A stretch of 64,000 nt of DNA from Linanthus parryae (GCA_023055425.1 JALGPY010000005.1:88701495-88765494), one strand, 5' to 3'. Shown: positions 1-11,031, counted from the stretch's first letter. Notes: generated from the letters alone by a model not told the origin. Program-made: numbers and translations.

Positions 1-354
1 TCTGGGTTGACTCACCGATCTGTTGCTGGATTGTTGCTAGTGATAGTCCGACCACCTTTTAGATCGCCGGGAAAAGCCAGTCCGCCGGGAAAGACGTCTG
101 GGTATGTGAATCCGGCGGCGGCGCTGCGTGGGTGTGACAAATGGGTGGTCGCTGGGGTTGTGGCAAGGTTTCGGACGATGAAGGCGGCTGCTGTATCTCT
201 TCTGGCGGCTGCGGTGGATGTTGCGGCATCAACGGTGATACTTGCTCTTGTCGCTGCTCTTCTTGGGGTGGCGGCGGTGGCGGCTATTCTTCGGATCTGA
301 TTATGTCCTGGAGTCGACAAAATTCCTCAGTGGAAATCAATTGATATCGTCTCC
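1..354. other. GC-rich unassigned sequence
   Basis: This stretch is much richer in G and C than the DNA that follows and can be read as a short Gly/Cys- or Ala/Val-rich peptide in different frames. None of these resembles a family I recognise, so I do not call a gene. It ends where the Athila-like LTR begins and is probably the remains of whatever that element inserted into. Confidence 0.4.
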
Positions 355-1764
355 TGATAACTCCACATTAGGAGTTATATTCTTATAGAATTCACCACCG
401 TTTTGCGCGTGTTTAGAGATATTTACATGAGAAATTGACCAATTCTTATATGTTTTGAGCATACTTGAGTATTTGACTTCATGGTGCAATCCGGGTGTTT
501 TCGGCATGTTTTATGCTTTATTTGTCGCATTTGATCTGCCGGTATTTGTTCGTGTTGTGGATTTCAGGAACCGGAAGCTTGGAGTACTGATTTTGGAGCG
601 GAAGCGAATTTCGGAATGAAAGAAACTCAAGGAATGCATGAGAGAATGGATGAAGGAGAGTAAAAGCTAAGAAGAGAAAAAGACTTGGCAAAAATTTCAA
701 GAGGAGTGAAAAGAAGCAACTCACTGGAAGTAGAGGATCACAAATTGTGATCACAAGATCAAGTGCAAGACCACATGGAAGATCAACGTGATCCTAAAAT
801 AACAAAAAGGTGATCCTATGATCACAAATTGTGATCACAAGTTCAGAAAGTGGATCTAACATGAGTAGAAGGGGGTAAAAGTCTTATTTCGCAAAACTAA
901 AAAGAAAATAATGTGTTTTGATTAAAACCAACGACCTAGGGCTCATTCATTCATATTGGGATGGCACTGGGGAGAAAAGAAGCGTTATAGGGAGCTTGGA
1001 GACCATCGTTTGATTCTCTATTCTCTTCTCTTCTCTAGTTTTTGTTAATGATCAATAAACTTTATACTTTGATCATGTGTTTTAGTAGCTAAATCTACTA
1101 TTCGGGATATCTCATAGGTAGCTAGGGTTTGAACACCATGTTGGTGATTTATGAATTTTTTTAATGCTTTTAGCTTCATTGAATTTGTTTTTCTTAGCTA
1201 TGCTTGATTTATGTACTTAACTCTATCGTTTCTATTGTATGAGCTCTCAATATGATGATTATAGGTAGAGGATGTTATAGGAATCAACATTCTCTACCCG
1301 GAAACTTGAATCAAGCACTAGCCGTATCTAGGGTTGAGGAATCTTGCTAGTTAGCTAGACCTAAGAGTAGACCAGAAGAACATAATGGTTATATAAACTT
1401 GAGTAGGCTAGAGGAATCAGGTAAAAGAGTTTTAATATAGGCTTTGGTTGAGAAATCTTCAAAATATAGGTGCTCGTTTGGCTAAGTAAAAGACGTTCGT
1501 GTTACATGAACGTAAATCATTAACGGTGTGAGATTCCTAGTGAACCCGAAGAGATATCCTGATACTTATCCCTCGTATTAATTTTAATTTTAATAATTAG
1601 CTTGTTATTTACTTTTTTAGATTAGTCAAACAAACTCAATTCCTTGCCCATATTAAAGTTAATCATCCTAATTCGTTCACGAGAAGTCCTTTGGGTTCGA
1701 CAAACCCGGATTTACCTGAAATTACTACACACGACGGCCATACACTTGTGGTTGGATCATGTCA
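355..1764 (+). repeat. 5' LTR of the Athila-like element
   Basis: It starts TGATAACTCC and aligns collinearly with 2787-4172 with scattered substitutions and small indels. It contains two copies of a near-perfect palindrome of the form GATCACAA-A-TTGTGATC (about 736-752 and 820-836). The end at 1764 is set by loss of similarity to the other LTR and by the primer site just downstream. Confidence 0.82.
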
Positions 1765-1769
1765 AGTTT

Positions 1770-1787
1770 TGGCGCTGTTTCCGGGGA
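1770..1787 (+). other. Primer-binding site, tRNA-Asp type
   Basis: TGGCGCTGTTTCCGGGGA differs at two positions from the complement of the 3' end of plant tRNA-Asp (TGGCGCCGTTGCCGGGGA). It lies five bases after the 5' LTR, as expected for minus-strand priming. Confidence 0.82.
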
Positions 1788-2786
1788 TGTGACTGCATTC
1801 TAGTGTGGGGGTGTCGACATTTGACTATGGACATAGAGATTGTGGATTTTACAACTCCACCCCCATTCACGATTTGATCTTGGCTTCGTGGCATATTGTA
1901 CTTCATTGAGTAGGGTGAGATGAATCTTTATTGTGATATTTATTCATCGGATTGGTTAGTTCCTCCCCTTTACATATTTTTTTGGCTTGATTCTTGAAGG
2001 AGGACCACTCATGTATATTTGATTGTATTGATTGAGAAAAAAAAAGAAAAAAAAAAGATAAAAAAGGAGAGATAAAGAAATAAAGTGTGCTTATTAGAAA
2101 AAGATGGGTGAAAGTTCCTAGTTCCATATTGAAGAAAAATATGAGTTTTTCACATTATTTGCTTTGATGACCATGGGATTGACATGGTACCGGGGTTTGA
2201 GGGGATTGAGGGCCAGAGTCTGTGAGACTCGGGTTGTGGATTCCTATCATCAAGGTGAGGGTGTGTGACATATGGAGTTTGGTGAGCTTATGTGACGCTT
2301 TAGGATTTTCTTTTTTTTGCTTCATACAAGTTATATCATTTTTGTCCTTAAGCCTCATCATATTTGACCATTAGCAGAATAGGAGCTCGGATTATGAATG
2401 TGGCTTAGCCTTGGTTAGCCTCTTATTTTTATCAGCACACGTGAAGAGGTAGGTTGTTCTTTATAGTAAAATTAAGCTTTCTATACTAACTATGGGTAAT
2501 TACTTGTTGTCGAATTTAGTTTCCCTTCACGCCTCTTGCCTAGCTTTTTCATTACTCCAGGAGCACCGGTCTATTGTGGATTGAAATTGCATGATCTCCC
2601 AAAAAGAATGTAATTTGTGTTTTTCTGTGTTTTCGATCGAGTCTAGAATTTGCATTTTCATGATCTTGCTGCATTAGAGTGTTATGAGTCATGTTGGAGT
2701 CGCTTGAGTCTTGTCGGCTAGCAGACAGGTAAATGCAGTAGATGACACTTTGCTCGGGATGCGCAAATGGTAAGTGTGGGAGTATT
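1788..2786 (+). other. Noncoding interior of the Athila-like element
   Basis: There is no ORF with retroviral motifs. An A/G-rich run lies at about 2033-2095. The last bases before the 3' LTR (about 2770-2782, AAGTGTGGGAG) look like the polypurine tract used to prime plus-strand synthesis. The rest shows nothing I recognise. Confidence 0.6.
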
Positions 2787-4172
2787 TGATAACTCCACAT
2801 TATGAGTTATATTCTTATGGGATTCACCACCGTTTTGCGGGTGTTTATAGAGATTTACATGAGAAATTGACCAATTCTTATATGTTTTGAGCATACTTGA
2901 GTATTTGGACTTCACGGTGTAATCTGGGCGTTTTTGGCATGTTTTATGCTTTATTTGTCGCTTTTGATCTTCCGGTATTTGTTCGTTTTGTGGATTTCAG
3001 GAACCGAAAGCTTGGACTACGGATTTTGGAGTCGAAGCGAACTTCGGAAAGAAAGAAACTCAAGGAGCATGAGAGAATGGATGAAGGAGAGTAAAAGCTA
3101 AGAGGAGAAAAAGACTTAGCTAAAATTTCAAGAGGAATGAAAAGAAGCAACTCACTGGAAGTAGAGGATCACAAATTGTGATCATAAGATCAAGTGCAAG
3201 ACCACATGGAAGATCAACGTGATCCTATGATCAAAAATTGTGATCACAAGATCACAATGTGGATATAACGTGAGTAGAAGGGGGTAAAAGTGTTATTTCG
3301 CAAAAATAAAAAGAAAAGAATGTGTTTTGATTAAAACCAACGACCTAGGGCTCATTCATTCATATTGGGACGACATTGGAGAGAAAAGAAGCGTTCTTGG
3401 GAGCTTGGAGACCATCGTTTGATTCTCTATTCTTTTCTCTTCTCTAGTTTTTGTTGATGATCAATAAAATTTGTACTTTCATCATGTGTTTTAGTAGCTA
3501 AATCTTCTATTCGGGATATCTTATAGGTGGCTAGGGTTGGAACACCATGATGGTGATTTATGAATTTTTTTATGTTTTTAGCTTAATTGAATGTATTTTT
3601 CTTAGCTATGCTTGATTTATGTACTTAACTCTACCGTTTCTATTGTTTGAGCTCTCAATAGGATGATTATAGGTAGAGGATGTTAGAGGAATTAACATTC
3701 GCTACCCGGAAACTTGAATCAAGCACTAGCCGTATCTAGGGTTGAGGAATCTTGCTAGTTAGCTAGAACTAAGAGTAGACCACAAGAACATAATGCTTAT
3801 TTAAACTTGAGTAGGCTAGAGGAATCAGGTACAAGAGTTTGAATATAGGCTTTGGTTGAGGAATCTTCAAAGCATAGGTGCTCGTTTCGCTAAGTAAAAG
3901 ACGTTCGTGTTACATGAACGTAAATCATTAACAGTGTGAGATCCCTATTGAACCCGAAGAGATATCCTGATACTTATCCCTCGTATTAATTTTAATTTTA
4001 ATAATTAGCTTGTTATTTACTTTCTTAGATTAGTCAGACAAACTCAATTACTTGTCCACATTAAAGTTAATCATCCTAATTCGTTCACCAGAAGTCCTTT
4101 GGGTTCGACAAAACCGGATTTACTTGATATTACTACACACGACGGCCATACACTTGTAGTTGGATCGTGTGA
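2787..4172 (+). repeat. 3' LTR of the Athila-like element
   Basis: This is a direct repeat of 355-1764 starting TGATAACTCC. Similarity stops at about 4172, after which the sequence is unrelated to the primer-site region of the 5' copy. Confidence 0.8.
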
Positions 4173-4643
4173 TCTTCCACCGAGAGATATTCGTCTCCCA
4201 CTTGCTTTGAGGCCTGCAAAGGCTAGGATAACATTGATGTCAAGAACGGCGCAAAGGGTAATCACCGATGTCCGCCATTAAATCCATGAAAGCACCAATT
4301 GATACTAAAAAGTATCTACTGGGCACATAACACACTCGAACACTCGGGCTTATAACCCACACACACTTTTAGTTTTTCTTCTTCTTGATTGAATGATAAA
4401 ATAATAAAACTTCAACGTTTAAATAGAAAAATAAGTAACCTTAACTAGACTATTTGACCTAACAGGCCTGACCCGGTCTACTAAATAAAGAAATAAATAA
4501 ACAACTAACTAAAATAATTCAATAAATAAACTTAACTAGAAAATACAAATAATTAAGGAAATTAAGTAAATACGGTTGATGATACGGTTGACCAGTATCA
4601 TCTAGTGACACCGATGGCGGGTCTTCATTCATAATGTTGGCAC
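4173..4643. other. Intergenic AT-rich sequence
   Basis: No gene or repeat was recognised. Short ORFs here lack recognisable domains. Confidence 0.4.
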
Positions 4644-4646
4644 TAA

Positions 4647-5093
4647 GAGCCCGTTTGAAAATGCTTTTTCTTTCTAGAACGCTGCTTTTTGAATCTAAAA
4701 AAGTACTAATGTGTTTGGTAAATTTATTTATTTTTCTGCTTTTTTGGAAAGTAGTTGCTTCCCTACAGCAGCTTTTGAGAAGCAGGGGAGCGGGTGCTTC
4801 TTGGGACCTCCTTTTTGATAAACGTATTATTTGACATTCTTATCCGCTAATAAAGATCAATAATTATTTATCGTAGTAACACCATTTGTTATATCGTGCT
4901 TGATATTCTCATTTCGACAGTAAAATCAACTCTAAACCACTAATTACCAAAAAAAATGTCAACAATGCTTTCCCGCAGCAACTTAAGTATTTAATTTACC
5001 AAACACTTTTCACAAGAATTTCCTCAGCAGCTTTCTCACAGTATTTCCTACATAGAAGCTATCTAAAATGCTACAACATTACCAAACGAGCCC
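4647..5093. mobile_element. Tourist-like MITE (PIF/Harbinger type)
   Basis: The ends are GAGCCCGTTTG on the left and, read inward from the right, GGGCTCGTTTGGTAATG. Both are flanked directly by TAA (4644-4646 and 5094-5096), the 3-bp TSD typical of PIF/Harbinger elements. The 447-bp interior has no coding capacity, so it would need a transposase supplied in trans. Confidence 0.72.
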
Positions 5094-5107
5094 TAAGAAT
5101 GATACTA

Positions 5108-5361
5108 CCTCTGTTTCTTCTCTTTCAGCTTACATCAATTTTTAACACTATTCACTAGGTCAATTTGACCCGGTGATTTGGTTAGCAAAACGATACGCGA
5201 ATTTGTTAATCTTTGAATGATCTTATAGAGTAAAATTTATTCTACAATACTATGAAAAAGTTGTCAAAAATTTAAATGAGTTTATTATCCAAATCACCAA
5301 GTAAAAGTGACCCATCTAAGGGTGAAAAAGTCAACCGAAGTTGAAAGAGAAGAAACACAGG
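5108..5361. mobile_element. MITE, copy 1 of a family also at 8699
   Basis: Terminal inverted repeats of about 24 bp begin CCTCTGTTTCTTCTCTTTC on the left and CCTGTGTTTCTTCTCTTTC reading in from the right. The interior shares extended similarity with 8699-8944, including GGTGATTTGG and a TTATTCTACAA stretch. I could not define a TSD, so the superfamily is open; the size and tails resemble Stowaway-like MITEs. Confidence 0.65.
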
Positions 5362-5454
5362 TTGCGTTTATTGGTTATAAATCCAAATAAGCGCTCTACA
5401 TGTCTTTACTTACATAGAAATTAATTGACATATGGCATCATGAGAATTCACCTT

Positions 5455-5457
<3 letters not shown>

Positions 5458-5501
<44 letters not shown>
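5458..5501. repeat. Poly-T tract of 44 bases
   Basis: This is an uninterrupted run of T. It could be the poly-A tail of a retroposed sequence on the minus strand, but 5502-5630 shows no SINE promoter boxes or LINE coding motif that I can recognise. Confidence 0.9.
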
Positions 5502-5506
<5 letters not shown>

Positions 5507-5631
5507 ATATAGATAAGATAAGATATCTAGATGGCTTAATTTCACATTGCATACCCCCAGTATACCGAAAGTGCCTTATTGCAACACCCACTTCAAAAGC
5601 TACGAGATTGAATGCCCCATTTGTTAAGTTA

Positions 5632-5999
5632 GAGCTTGTTTGGTATCCGTTTAAAAAAAAGAAAAACAATGGGAAAAAAAGTGTGCTGAAAAAACACGTT
5701 TAAAAGCATAATCAAAAAACTGTTTGGTATCCGTTTAAAAACAGTGTTTAAAATCAAAAACACATTTGACAACATTACTAAATTTCAATGTTAATTTGCT
5801 TGAAAACCATTTCTACGTACAATGCCGACATATATTTGATATGTTTTGCATCTAATCATAATTGAAATGTCTTTAAGGACCAATATTATGAAAAAAACAC
5901 CCAAAAAAACACCACATTTGCTGGTTTTTTTAAACAGATGTTTTTCAGCATATTTTTTTATTTTTAAACAGGCAAAAAAACAGCCATACCAAATGAGTG
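5632..5999. mobile_element. Possible MITE with TTTGGTATCC ends
   Basis: The left end reads GAGCTTGTTTGGTATCCG, and the right end read inward is CACTCATTTGGTATGG. The motif GTTTGGTATCCGTTTAAAAA recurs at about 5720. The A/T-rich noncoding interior fits a small hAT-like MITE, but I found no convincing TSD. Confidence 0.35.
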
Positions 6000-6366
6000 T
6001 AAACAAAACACCATGTTTTAATCAATAAAAACATGGTGTAACATGCACTTACAATCAAGTTGAAACTTGGAAAAATTCCATTGAAGTACTGTTTGCTTTT
6101 GAAAGGTAAATCGTCTGTAAAGAAATTAACTATTGAAAAAAGGGTAAAAGACAAAAACCACCCCTGAAATTTGGGTAAATGACAAAAACATCCCTAAGTC
6201 TTTGGGGAATTACAAAAGTTAACCCTGTCGAGACAAAAACCACCTCTGTGAGTGGATGGATGTTAGACAAAAAGCACCCTTCTGTTAATGTCAATTACTC
6301 GAGGGGTGAAATATGACTATTTAATGACCATTTTGCCCTTATTTTGTTTTTGTTCTTGTTCTTGAC

Positions 6367-6406
6367 CTCCTCCTCCACCACCACCACCACCACCACCACC
6401 ACCACT
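6367..6406. repeat. CCT/CCA trinucleotide repeat
   Basis: A run of CCT then CCA triplets lies inside the Mutator-like element. It would encode polyproline or polyhistidine in one orientation, but no surrounding gene supports translation. Confidence 0.8.
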
Positions 6407-6794
6407 GAATCCCACCAGCAACACCACCCCCAAATCCCCACTACCACCAACACCAACACAACAACATCAACAAAAGACAATAATAAATTTGCTCATTCAA
6501 TCTCATCTCCTCAAAATTGGTAAAACCTCCAATTGGAACACCAACCACTCCAACCACTACAAGCAGCCGAGGATAACTTCTCAGCCTCCTTGGTGGTGGC
6601 GGTGTTTGCTACCTGTCTCCTCCACTAGTGGCACCGTACCTCACCACTCACTCCATTCTTATTTTCAATTAAAGTTCCCCTCTCCCCTCTCCCCCCTCTC
6701 TCCCTCTCTCCCAACATATAAACTCATCGACCCCGTTTCTGTAAGCTTCTTCTCCTTTCTCAACCACGACATCATCAATCAACAATGAATGTTT

Positions 6795-6973
6795 CTGGGT
6801 TCAATTTCAGCCGGCGCCGAGAGAGAGGGAGAGATCGAACCCAACCCAAGATGCGCCTATCTCCCTCTCTGATTTCGATTCACAGGTGCTGGGTGTGGGT
6901 CTGGGTTCAATTTCAGCCGGCGCCGAGAGAGAGGGAGAGATTGAACCCACCTCCATCTGCGCCTATCTCCCTC
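6795..6973. repeat. Tandem duplication inside the Mutator-like element
   Basis: Units starting at 6795 and 6901 (106-bp offset) share about 70-75 bp, including CTGGGTTCAATTTCAGCCGG, a GA-rich run and GCGCCTATCTCCCTC. They differ at scattered positions, so the duplication is not brand new. Confidence 0.75.
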
Positions 6974-7717
6974 CACGTCCAGGGGAGTTCGCACCACCTC
7001 TCTGTTTTCTCCGTCTAAAACCATCGGCGGACACCACCAACCAATAGCCTGAACCACCGCTACTATCGTCCCCAACTACTGAAGTCTGAACCTTTCTTTA
7101 CTCCGATCAAAACCAAACCCGAACCCACACCTCTCTCTGATTGAGAACCAAACCCACCCAGGGCCGACACTTAAAGCAATTACCGACCCACCGCAGATCT
7201 CCCCGTTAATTACATCCCTGAACCACCGCTATACACACCCGAATCCTATCTGGGTCTCGCTACAGCCGCCCCCAACTTCCGGATCGGAAGAGCCGCGCCG
7301 CCGCCTTAAACTTCCGGATCAAATGAATCGATGGCGCTGTGCTCCAGTTCGTCGTCGTCTCTCCGGTTGGGTCTGTTGGTCCGGCGAGGAGAAAGAGGCG
7401 CCGGTGGTGGTGGGTTGGAGGACGACGACGATGGCTTCTGGGTTATGACATAGGAGAAAGAGGAGAGGGCTGTGAGAGAGAGTGAGAGAGAGATAGAAGA
7501 GAGTGGTCAGGGTTAGTTAATGAGGAGAAAGGGGAGGAAATGGAATTTTTATAGTGGGTAATTTCGTAAGAGCTTAGGGGTATTGTTGTCTTTTCGCCCA
7601 ACCGTTAGTTGCCGTTAGTCACCGTTAGCTGAAAGGGGTGGTTTTTATAATTCCCCAAAGATTATGGATGTTTTTTTCATTTAACCAAATTCCAGGGGTG
7701 GTTTTTGTCTTTTACCC

Positions 7718-8293
7718 ATGAAAAAATAGAGTCCGAAATAAATCAAAAGAAAAAGAAAGAAGAAGACGAAGAGATGAGACCGGATAGATCTGACTCTTTT
7801 AACCTCTTTTTGATCTCTCTCCATTCTTCATTCTCCCTCGCTCTCTCGATCTCCGACTCTCTTTCTCTCGGCCTTTGTCTCTGCCGGTCTCTCTCCCTCT
7901 CTCTGCTTCTCTATGTGGTGGTGCTCATCACTGGGGTTTGGACAATTGAATTGCCGGAGTGTCCATGTGCTTTGAGTGAGGACGTCGGTGGTTGTTTGGG
8001 TTTGCTCAAGATGATCTGCTGAAGTGTGAGTAGATGCGTTAGCCGGGTCTACGACGGTAACAGCACTGAGACTTTAGAGTGCATGTCGGCGGTCCTTGTA
8101 AAGTTGGAACTTAAAGTTGAAATGTTACAGTCCTTATGGAGAAATAATATCATCTTATGTCTACTAGTAATACCCCGTAGCCATGGGCCAGTAAAAACTT
8201 AAATGGGATCAAAGTGAACCATTAATTTCTCTACAATCAAGGGTTGAAATGTTGCTACTTTTTCACTTCTGAACAGTAGAAAGTTGTGTTCCC
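7718..8293. other. Unassigned sequence with CT-rich stretch
   Basis: About 7800-7915 is pyrimidine-rich, like a plant 5' UTR, and is followed by a short open stretch ending near 8022. No domain is recognisable. It may be a gene remnant; nothing firmer can be said. Confidence 0.3.
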
Positions 8294-8296
8294 TTA

Positions 8297-8619
8297 GGGA
8301 ACGTTTGGTGTCGTGATTAAAAATTTGGGGTACAGGGGGGCCTACAGTATTATAGGGTGTATTGATATTAAGGGAATATTAATTATATAGGAAGGATTAT
8401 GTAACATGTTTGTTTGTACCAGTATAAATAGGGGTATCAAGGCTTTAGTATTTAATCCCACCTATATGGTGGGATTAGATTTTAGGCATGTAGGGGGTAT
8501 AGATAATAAGCGGGGATTAAATCCCTCTAGAAATTATCCCTGCATCAAACACCAGTTATTACTCCCTACTTGTTTTACTATTACTGTACCCCTTCTTTAT
8601 CCATGCATCAAACATGCCC
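8297..8619. mobile_element. Tourist-like MITE (PIF/Harbinger type), second family
   Basis: The left end is GGGAACGTTTGGTG and the right end read inward is GGGCATGTTTGATG. Both are directly flanked by TTA (8294-8296 and 8620-8622). The 323-bp interior is noncoding. The short TIRs and 3-bp TSD fit PIF/Harbinger MITEs; the interior is unrelated to 4647-5093. Confidence 0.7.
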
Positions 8620-8698
8620 TTAGTATATAGATAGTTTGGACTGATATTTGTATCAAGACAAGACTAATAATCATGTTAATATTTTTGATTCATACCAG

Positions 8699-8944
8699 TC
8701 CGTCTTTGCTCTTTGTTCCCATTTGACTTTTTTGACTCGTATCTGGGTCACTTTGACCGGGTGATTTGGATAGCAAAATAATACGATTTTTTTATAAATT
8801 TTTTCACCGTATTATAGAGCAACTTTTATTCTACAACACCATGAAAAAATTATCAAAAAATTACATCGGGTTGCTATCAAATCATCGGGTCAAAGTGACC
8901 CAGTGAATAGTAAGTCAAATTGGGAACAAAGAGGAGAGACAGAC
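8699..8944. mobile_element. MITE, copy 2 of the family at 5108
   Basis: The left end GTCCGTCTTTGCTCTTTGTT pairs with the right end read inward, GTCTGTCTCTCCTCTTTGTT. The interior aligns with 5108-5361: GTCA-TTTGACC, GGTGATTTGG, TAGCAAAA, TTATAGAG and TTATTCTACAA occur in the same order. A GGTCA/TGACC pair forms an inner inverted repeat. Confidence 0.65.
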
Positions 8945-9001
8945 TCGTTGTTGTTATAAACTATGTAATTGGACTGATGTAAATATCCACCACATAGTTG
9001 A

Positions 9002-9228
9002 TGTTATATTGTATGGTTATATTCTGGTTTAGAAGGCCCACCTAGTGCCTATATAAGGAGGCTTATGGTTGAGTTAATAATACATTACTACTACAATTCT
9101 CCGTATATAATTTTCCATTTATTTTCTCGTCTCCCTCGTAGTCTGGATTCACGTCACGTTACCAGCACGAAAATGCTCTATAGGGCGAGAAGATCTATCG
9201 AAGAAAAAAATGGGAAGCACATGGAGCG
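9002..9228 (+). other. Possible LTR end and leader of an older copia (K)
   Basis: A TATA-like CCTATATAAGGAGG (about 9050) is followed by a pyrimidine-rich transcript-start-like region, then TTACCAGCACGAAAATGCTC (about 9158-9177), which resembles the start of the leader in some plant copia elements. Element A then begins at 9229. This may be the 5' end of an element whose leader resumes at 33005. This is inference; no matching 3' LTR is in the window. Confidence 0.35.
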
Positions 9229-9682
9229 TGTTAGCATTTGGTGCGCCCATGTGGGGTGCCCAATGCAAATATTACAATCTTATGGGGTTAGTTGAAATAA
9301 TTCTAAAACCTTATGGGATTAGTAGCAAAGGCATAAACCCTATGGGGTTATATTGCAAACTAGTAATAAGTTTGTCTATATAAGGAGACAGCATCCTACA
9401 TTATTTTATGCACTACTGTGTAGGGATCATGTGCTGATCAAAGAAAGTTCTAGGAACCCTAGCCTCTCTCTCTAACTAGCCTCCATTGGTGGGAATTGAT
9501 GTGAACAAAAGCTCTCGTCCTAGTGATTCGAGCCAGACTGTGGGAGCAAGACGTTGGTGCGTGAAAGCAAGCGATCTACAATGATCCGCTGCGCTAGAAG
9601 CTAAGGGGAAGAGGTAACACAAAAATCTTACGGTTTATTATGTGTTTGGATCTATATATGCTTAGATCAGTTTATTACTTCA
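9229..9682 (+). repeat. 5' LTR of element A
   Basis: It is collinear with 32555-33004, and the TG...CA ends are clear. A TATA-like CTATATAAGGAGACAG near 9375 could be its promoter. Confidence 0.8.
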
Positions 9683-9697
9683 TTGGTATCAGAGCTC
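9683..9697 (+). other. Primer-binding site, tRNA-iMet type (element A)
   Basis: TTGGTATCAGAGCTC directly follows the LTR. TGGTATCAGAGC is the standard initiator-methionine tRNA primer complement of plant copia elements. Confidence 0.82.
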
Positions 9698-10917
9698 TAG
9701 GCTTGTTTATCGTGCCTCGTAGTTTGTGCCCGAAACTGGACTACTGTAGAAAATTGTGATTTTAAAATTTCAGAATCTGTAGTCGAGACTTATATGGTTG
9801 TATTGGTTTTTTCACGAGGATTCCAAAAATATAAAGAACATGATTTTTGAAAAAACGTATAAAAAGTTATGCCCCTTTAAAGTTTCAGAACATCATAAAT
9901 CTTGACAGTTAGATCTGATATGTAATTAGATTATTTCCAAGTTGTTAACATTGGACTTTGAACACATAATCGGAATCAGAAGGAAATGACGATTTAAATG
10001 GTATAAGGATCATCGGAAACGGAGTACGGGAAGGCGGCGCGTGGGCTTCACGCGCCACTGACACCACGCGCCCTACGCGCCTAAATGGCAGGCGGCCACA
10101 TGCTGACGTGGCTAGGGATAACGTGGAACTAACTTGGCGGTGTCACGTCAACATATGATGACGTGGAAATGGCATGGTAGGCCACGTGACTGCTGACGTG
10201 ACATGCCACGTGGCACGCTAACGTGGCAAAAGGTCGACGACAGCTCGTGACGGAGGCGGACGTGCCCACACGCGTCGGCATGTGAGAGCGTGTGCGGCCT
10301 CCTCCCCCCGTCAATTTTAGTCAAATTGTTTTTCTACAGACTCATAATTAAATTTCTTATATTCTGAGATTTTTTCATAATTTTTGGAGTACGGAAAATT
10401 TTACTAATTTCCAGATTAATTAATTAGTGTTTAACACACTTTTCGAGCCATTTATGCGTCCTTAAACACACTATTTTGAACCCAAACTTTTTTCTGGAGA
10501 CTTAGGTCATTTTTTCCTACTGTCTACCATAGGTGGTGAGACCCTAGGAGGTTTGGAACAATATTTGATTATTTAGAGTAATTAGATGCTTATTAGTTTC
10601 CAGTAATTAGTATTTAATTATAAAAATTTCCAGAAAAATGCAGTACGTTTATTATATTTTTTTACATAGTGTTGTGGATTGAATGGATGTGTTTGGTGCA
10701 CGGATGTGGCATAGACGTATTTGGTTTTGGTTTTGAATATGTAATCAAAATACGACCTGCGTGTCATGCATCTCTATATACTCTATATGTATTCTCTTCT
10801 CACTCAATCGCCTCTCTAGAGGTTACTTCTTATTAGAAATAAGATAGTTAGTGAAGATTGAAGATAGATGCTTCAAGAGAGGTGACCAAGCCAAGAGACA
10901 TGGTGCAAGGTGCATGG
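9698..10917 (+). other. Leader/5' interior of element A with an ACGT-motif cluster
   Basis: No gag ORF is recognisable. About 10100-10265 is GC-rich and holds roughly ten ACGT cores, several as ACGTGG or CCACGTGG (G-box-like). The bases CATGG at 10913-10917 are the left copy of element B's TSD. Confidence 0.5.
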
Positions 10918-11031
10918 TGTTGGAATAAGTGCCCTAGAGACAAATTCACTTGCGTAGCGAAAGCATGAAGGTCACGCTAGATCTATAGGCATACGGGATG
11001 CATCATATTGGCTCTAGTGCAAGTTGGAGAA
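10918..11031 (+). repeat. Relic of a first LTR fused to a 3' interior tail (element B)
   Basis: 10918-10946 matches the first bases of the B LTR. It then jumps to sequence matching 19343-19420, the last part of the B interior including the stretch before the 3' LTR (GGCTCTAGTGCAAGTTGGA). A full LTR follows at once. Confidence 0.75.

Larger units (their letters stand above)
355..4172 (+). mobile_element. Non-autonomous Athila-like LTR retrotransposon
   Basis: Two direct repeats of about 1.4 kb (355-1764 and 2787-4172) flank a 1-kb interior. Both begin TGATAACTCC. The first is followed after five bases by a primer site matching tRNA-Asp, and the second is preceded by a purine-rich stretch. The interior has no gag or pol. 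tRNA-Asp priming is typical of Athila and related Ty3 elements, so I infer a non-autonomous derivative that depends on enzymes from elsewhere. The flanks TCTCC and TCTTC differ at one of five bases, so the TSD is only probable. Confidence 0.8.
6142..7717. mobile_element. Mutator-like element with gene-like interior (Pack-MULE candidate)
   Basis: Terminal inverted repeats of about 76 bp (6142-6217 and 7642-7717) both start GGGTAAAAGACAAAAACCAC and remain alignable throughout. The flanks TTGAAAAAA (6133-6141) and ATGAAAAAA (7718-7726) match at eight of nine bases, fitting the 9-bp TSD of Mutator-like elements. The 1.4-kb interior has no transposase. It is C-rich and has pyrimidine-rich, UTR-like stretches, resembling host gene fragments as in Pack-MULEs. 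The gene source cannot be named from sequence alone. Confidence 0.65.

Noticed and set aside
7..344. Overlapping ORFs in the GC-rich start of the window
   Set aside because: Three frames are open because of base composition. No domain, signal or neighbour supports translation.
5502..5630. SINE or LINE tail next to the poly-T tract
   Set aside because: No A/B boxes or reverse transcriptase motifs were found.
5425..5703. ORFs reading through the poly-T tract
   Set aside because: They are poly-Phe or poly-Lys products of a homopolymer.
6489..7075. Short ORFs inside the Mutator-like element
   Set aside because: They are low-complexity, overlap in several frames and match no family; a captured noncoding or UTR fragment explains them better.
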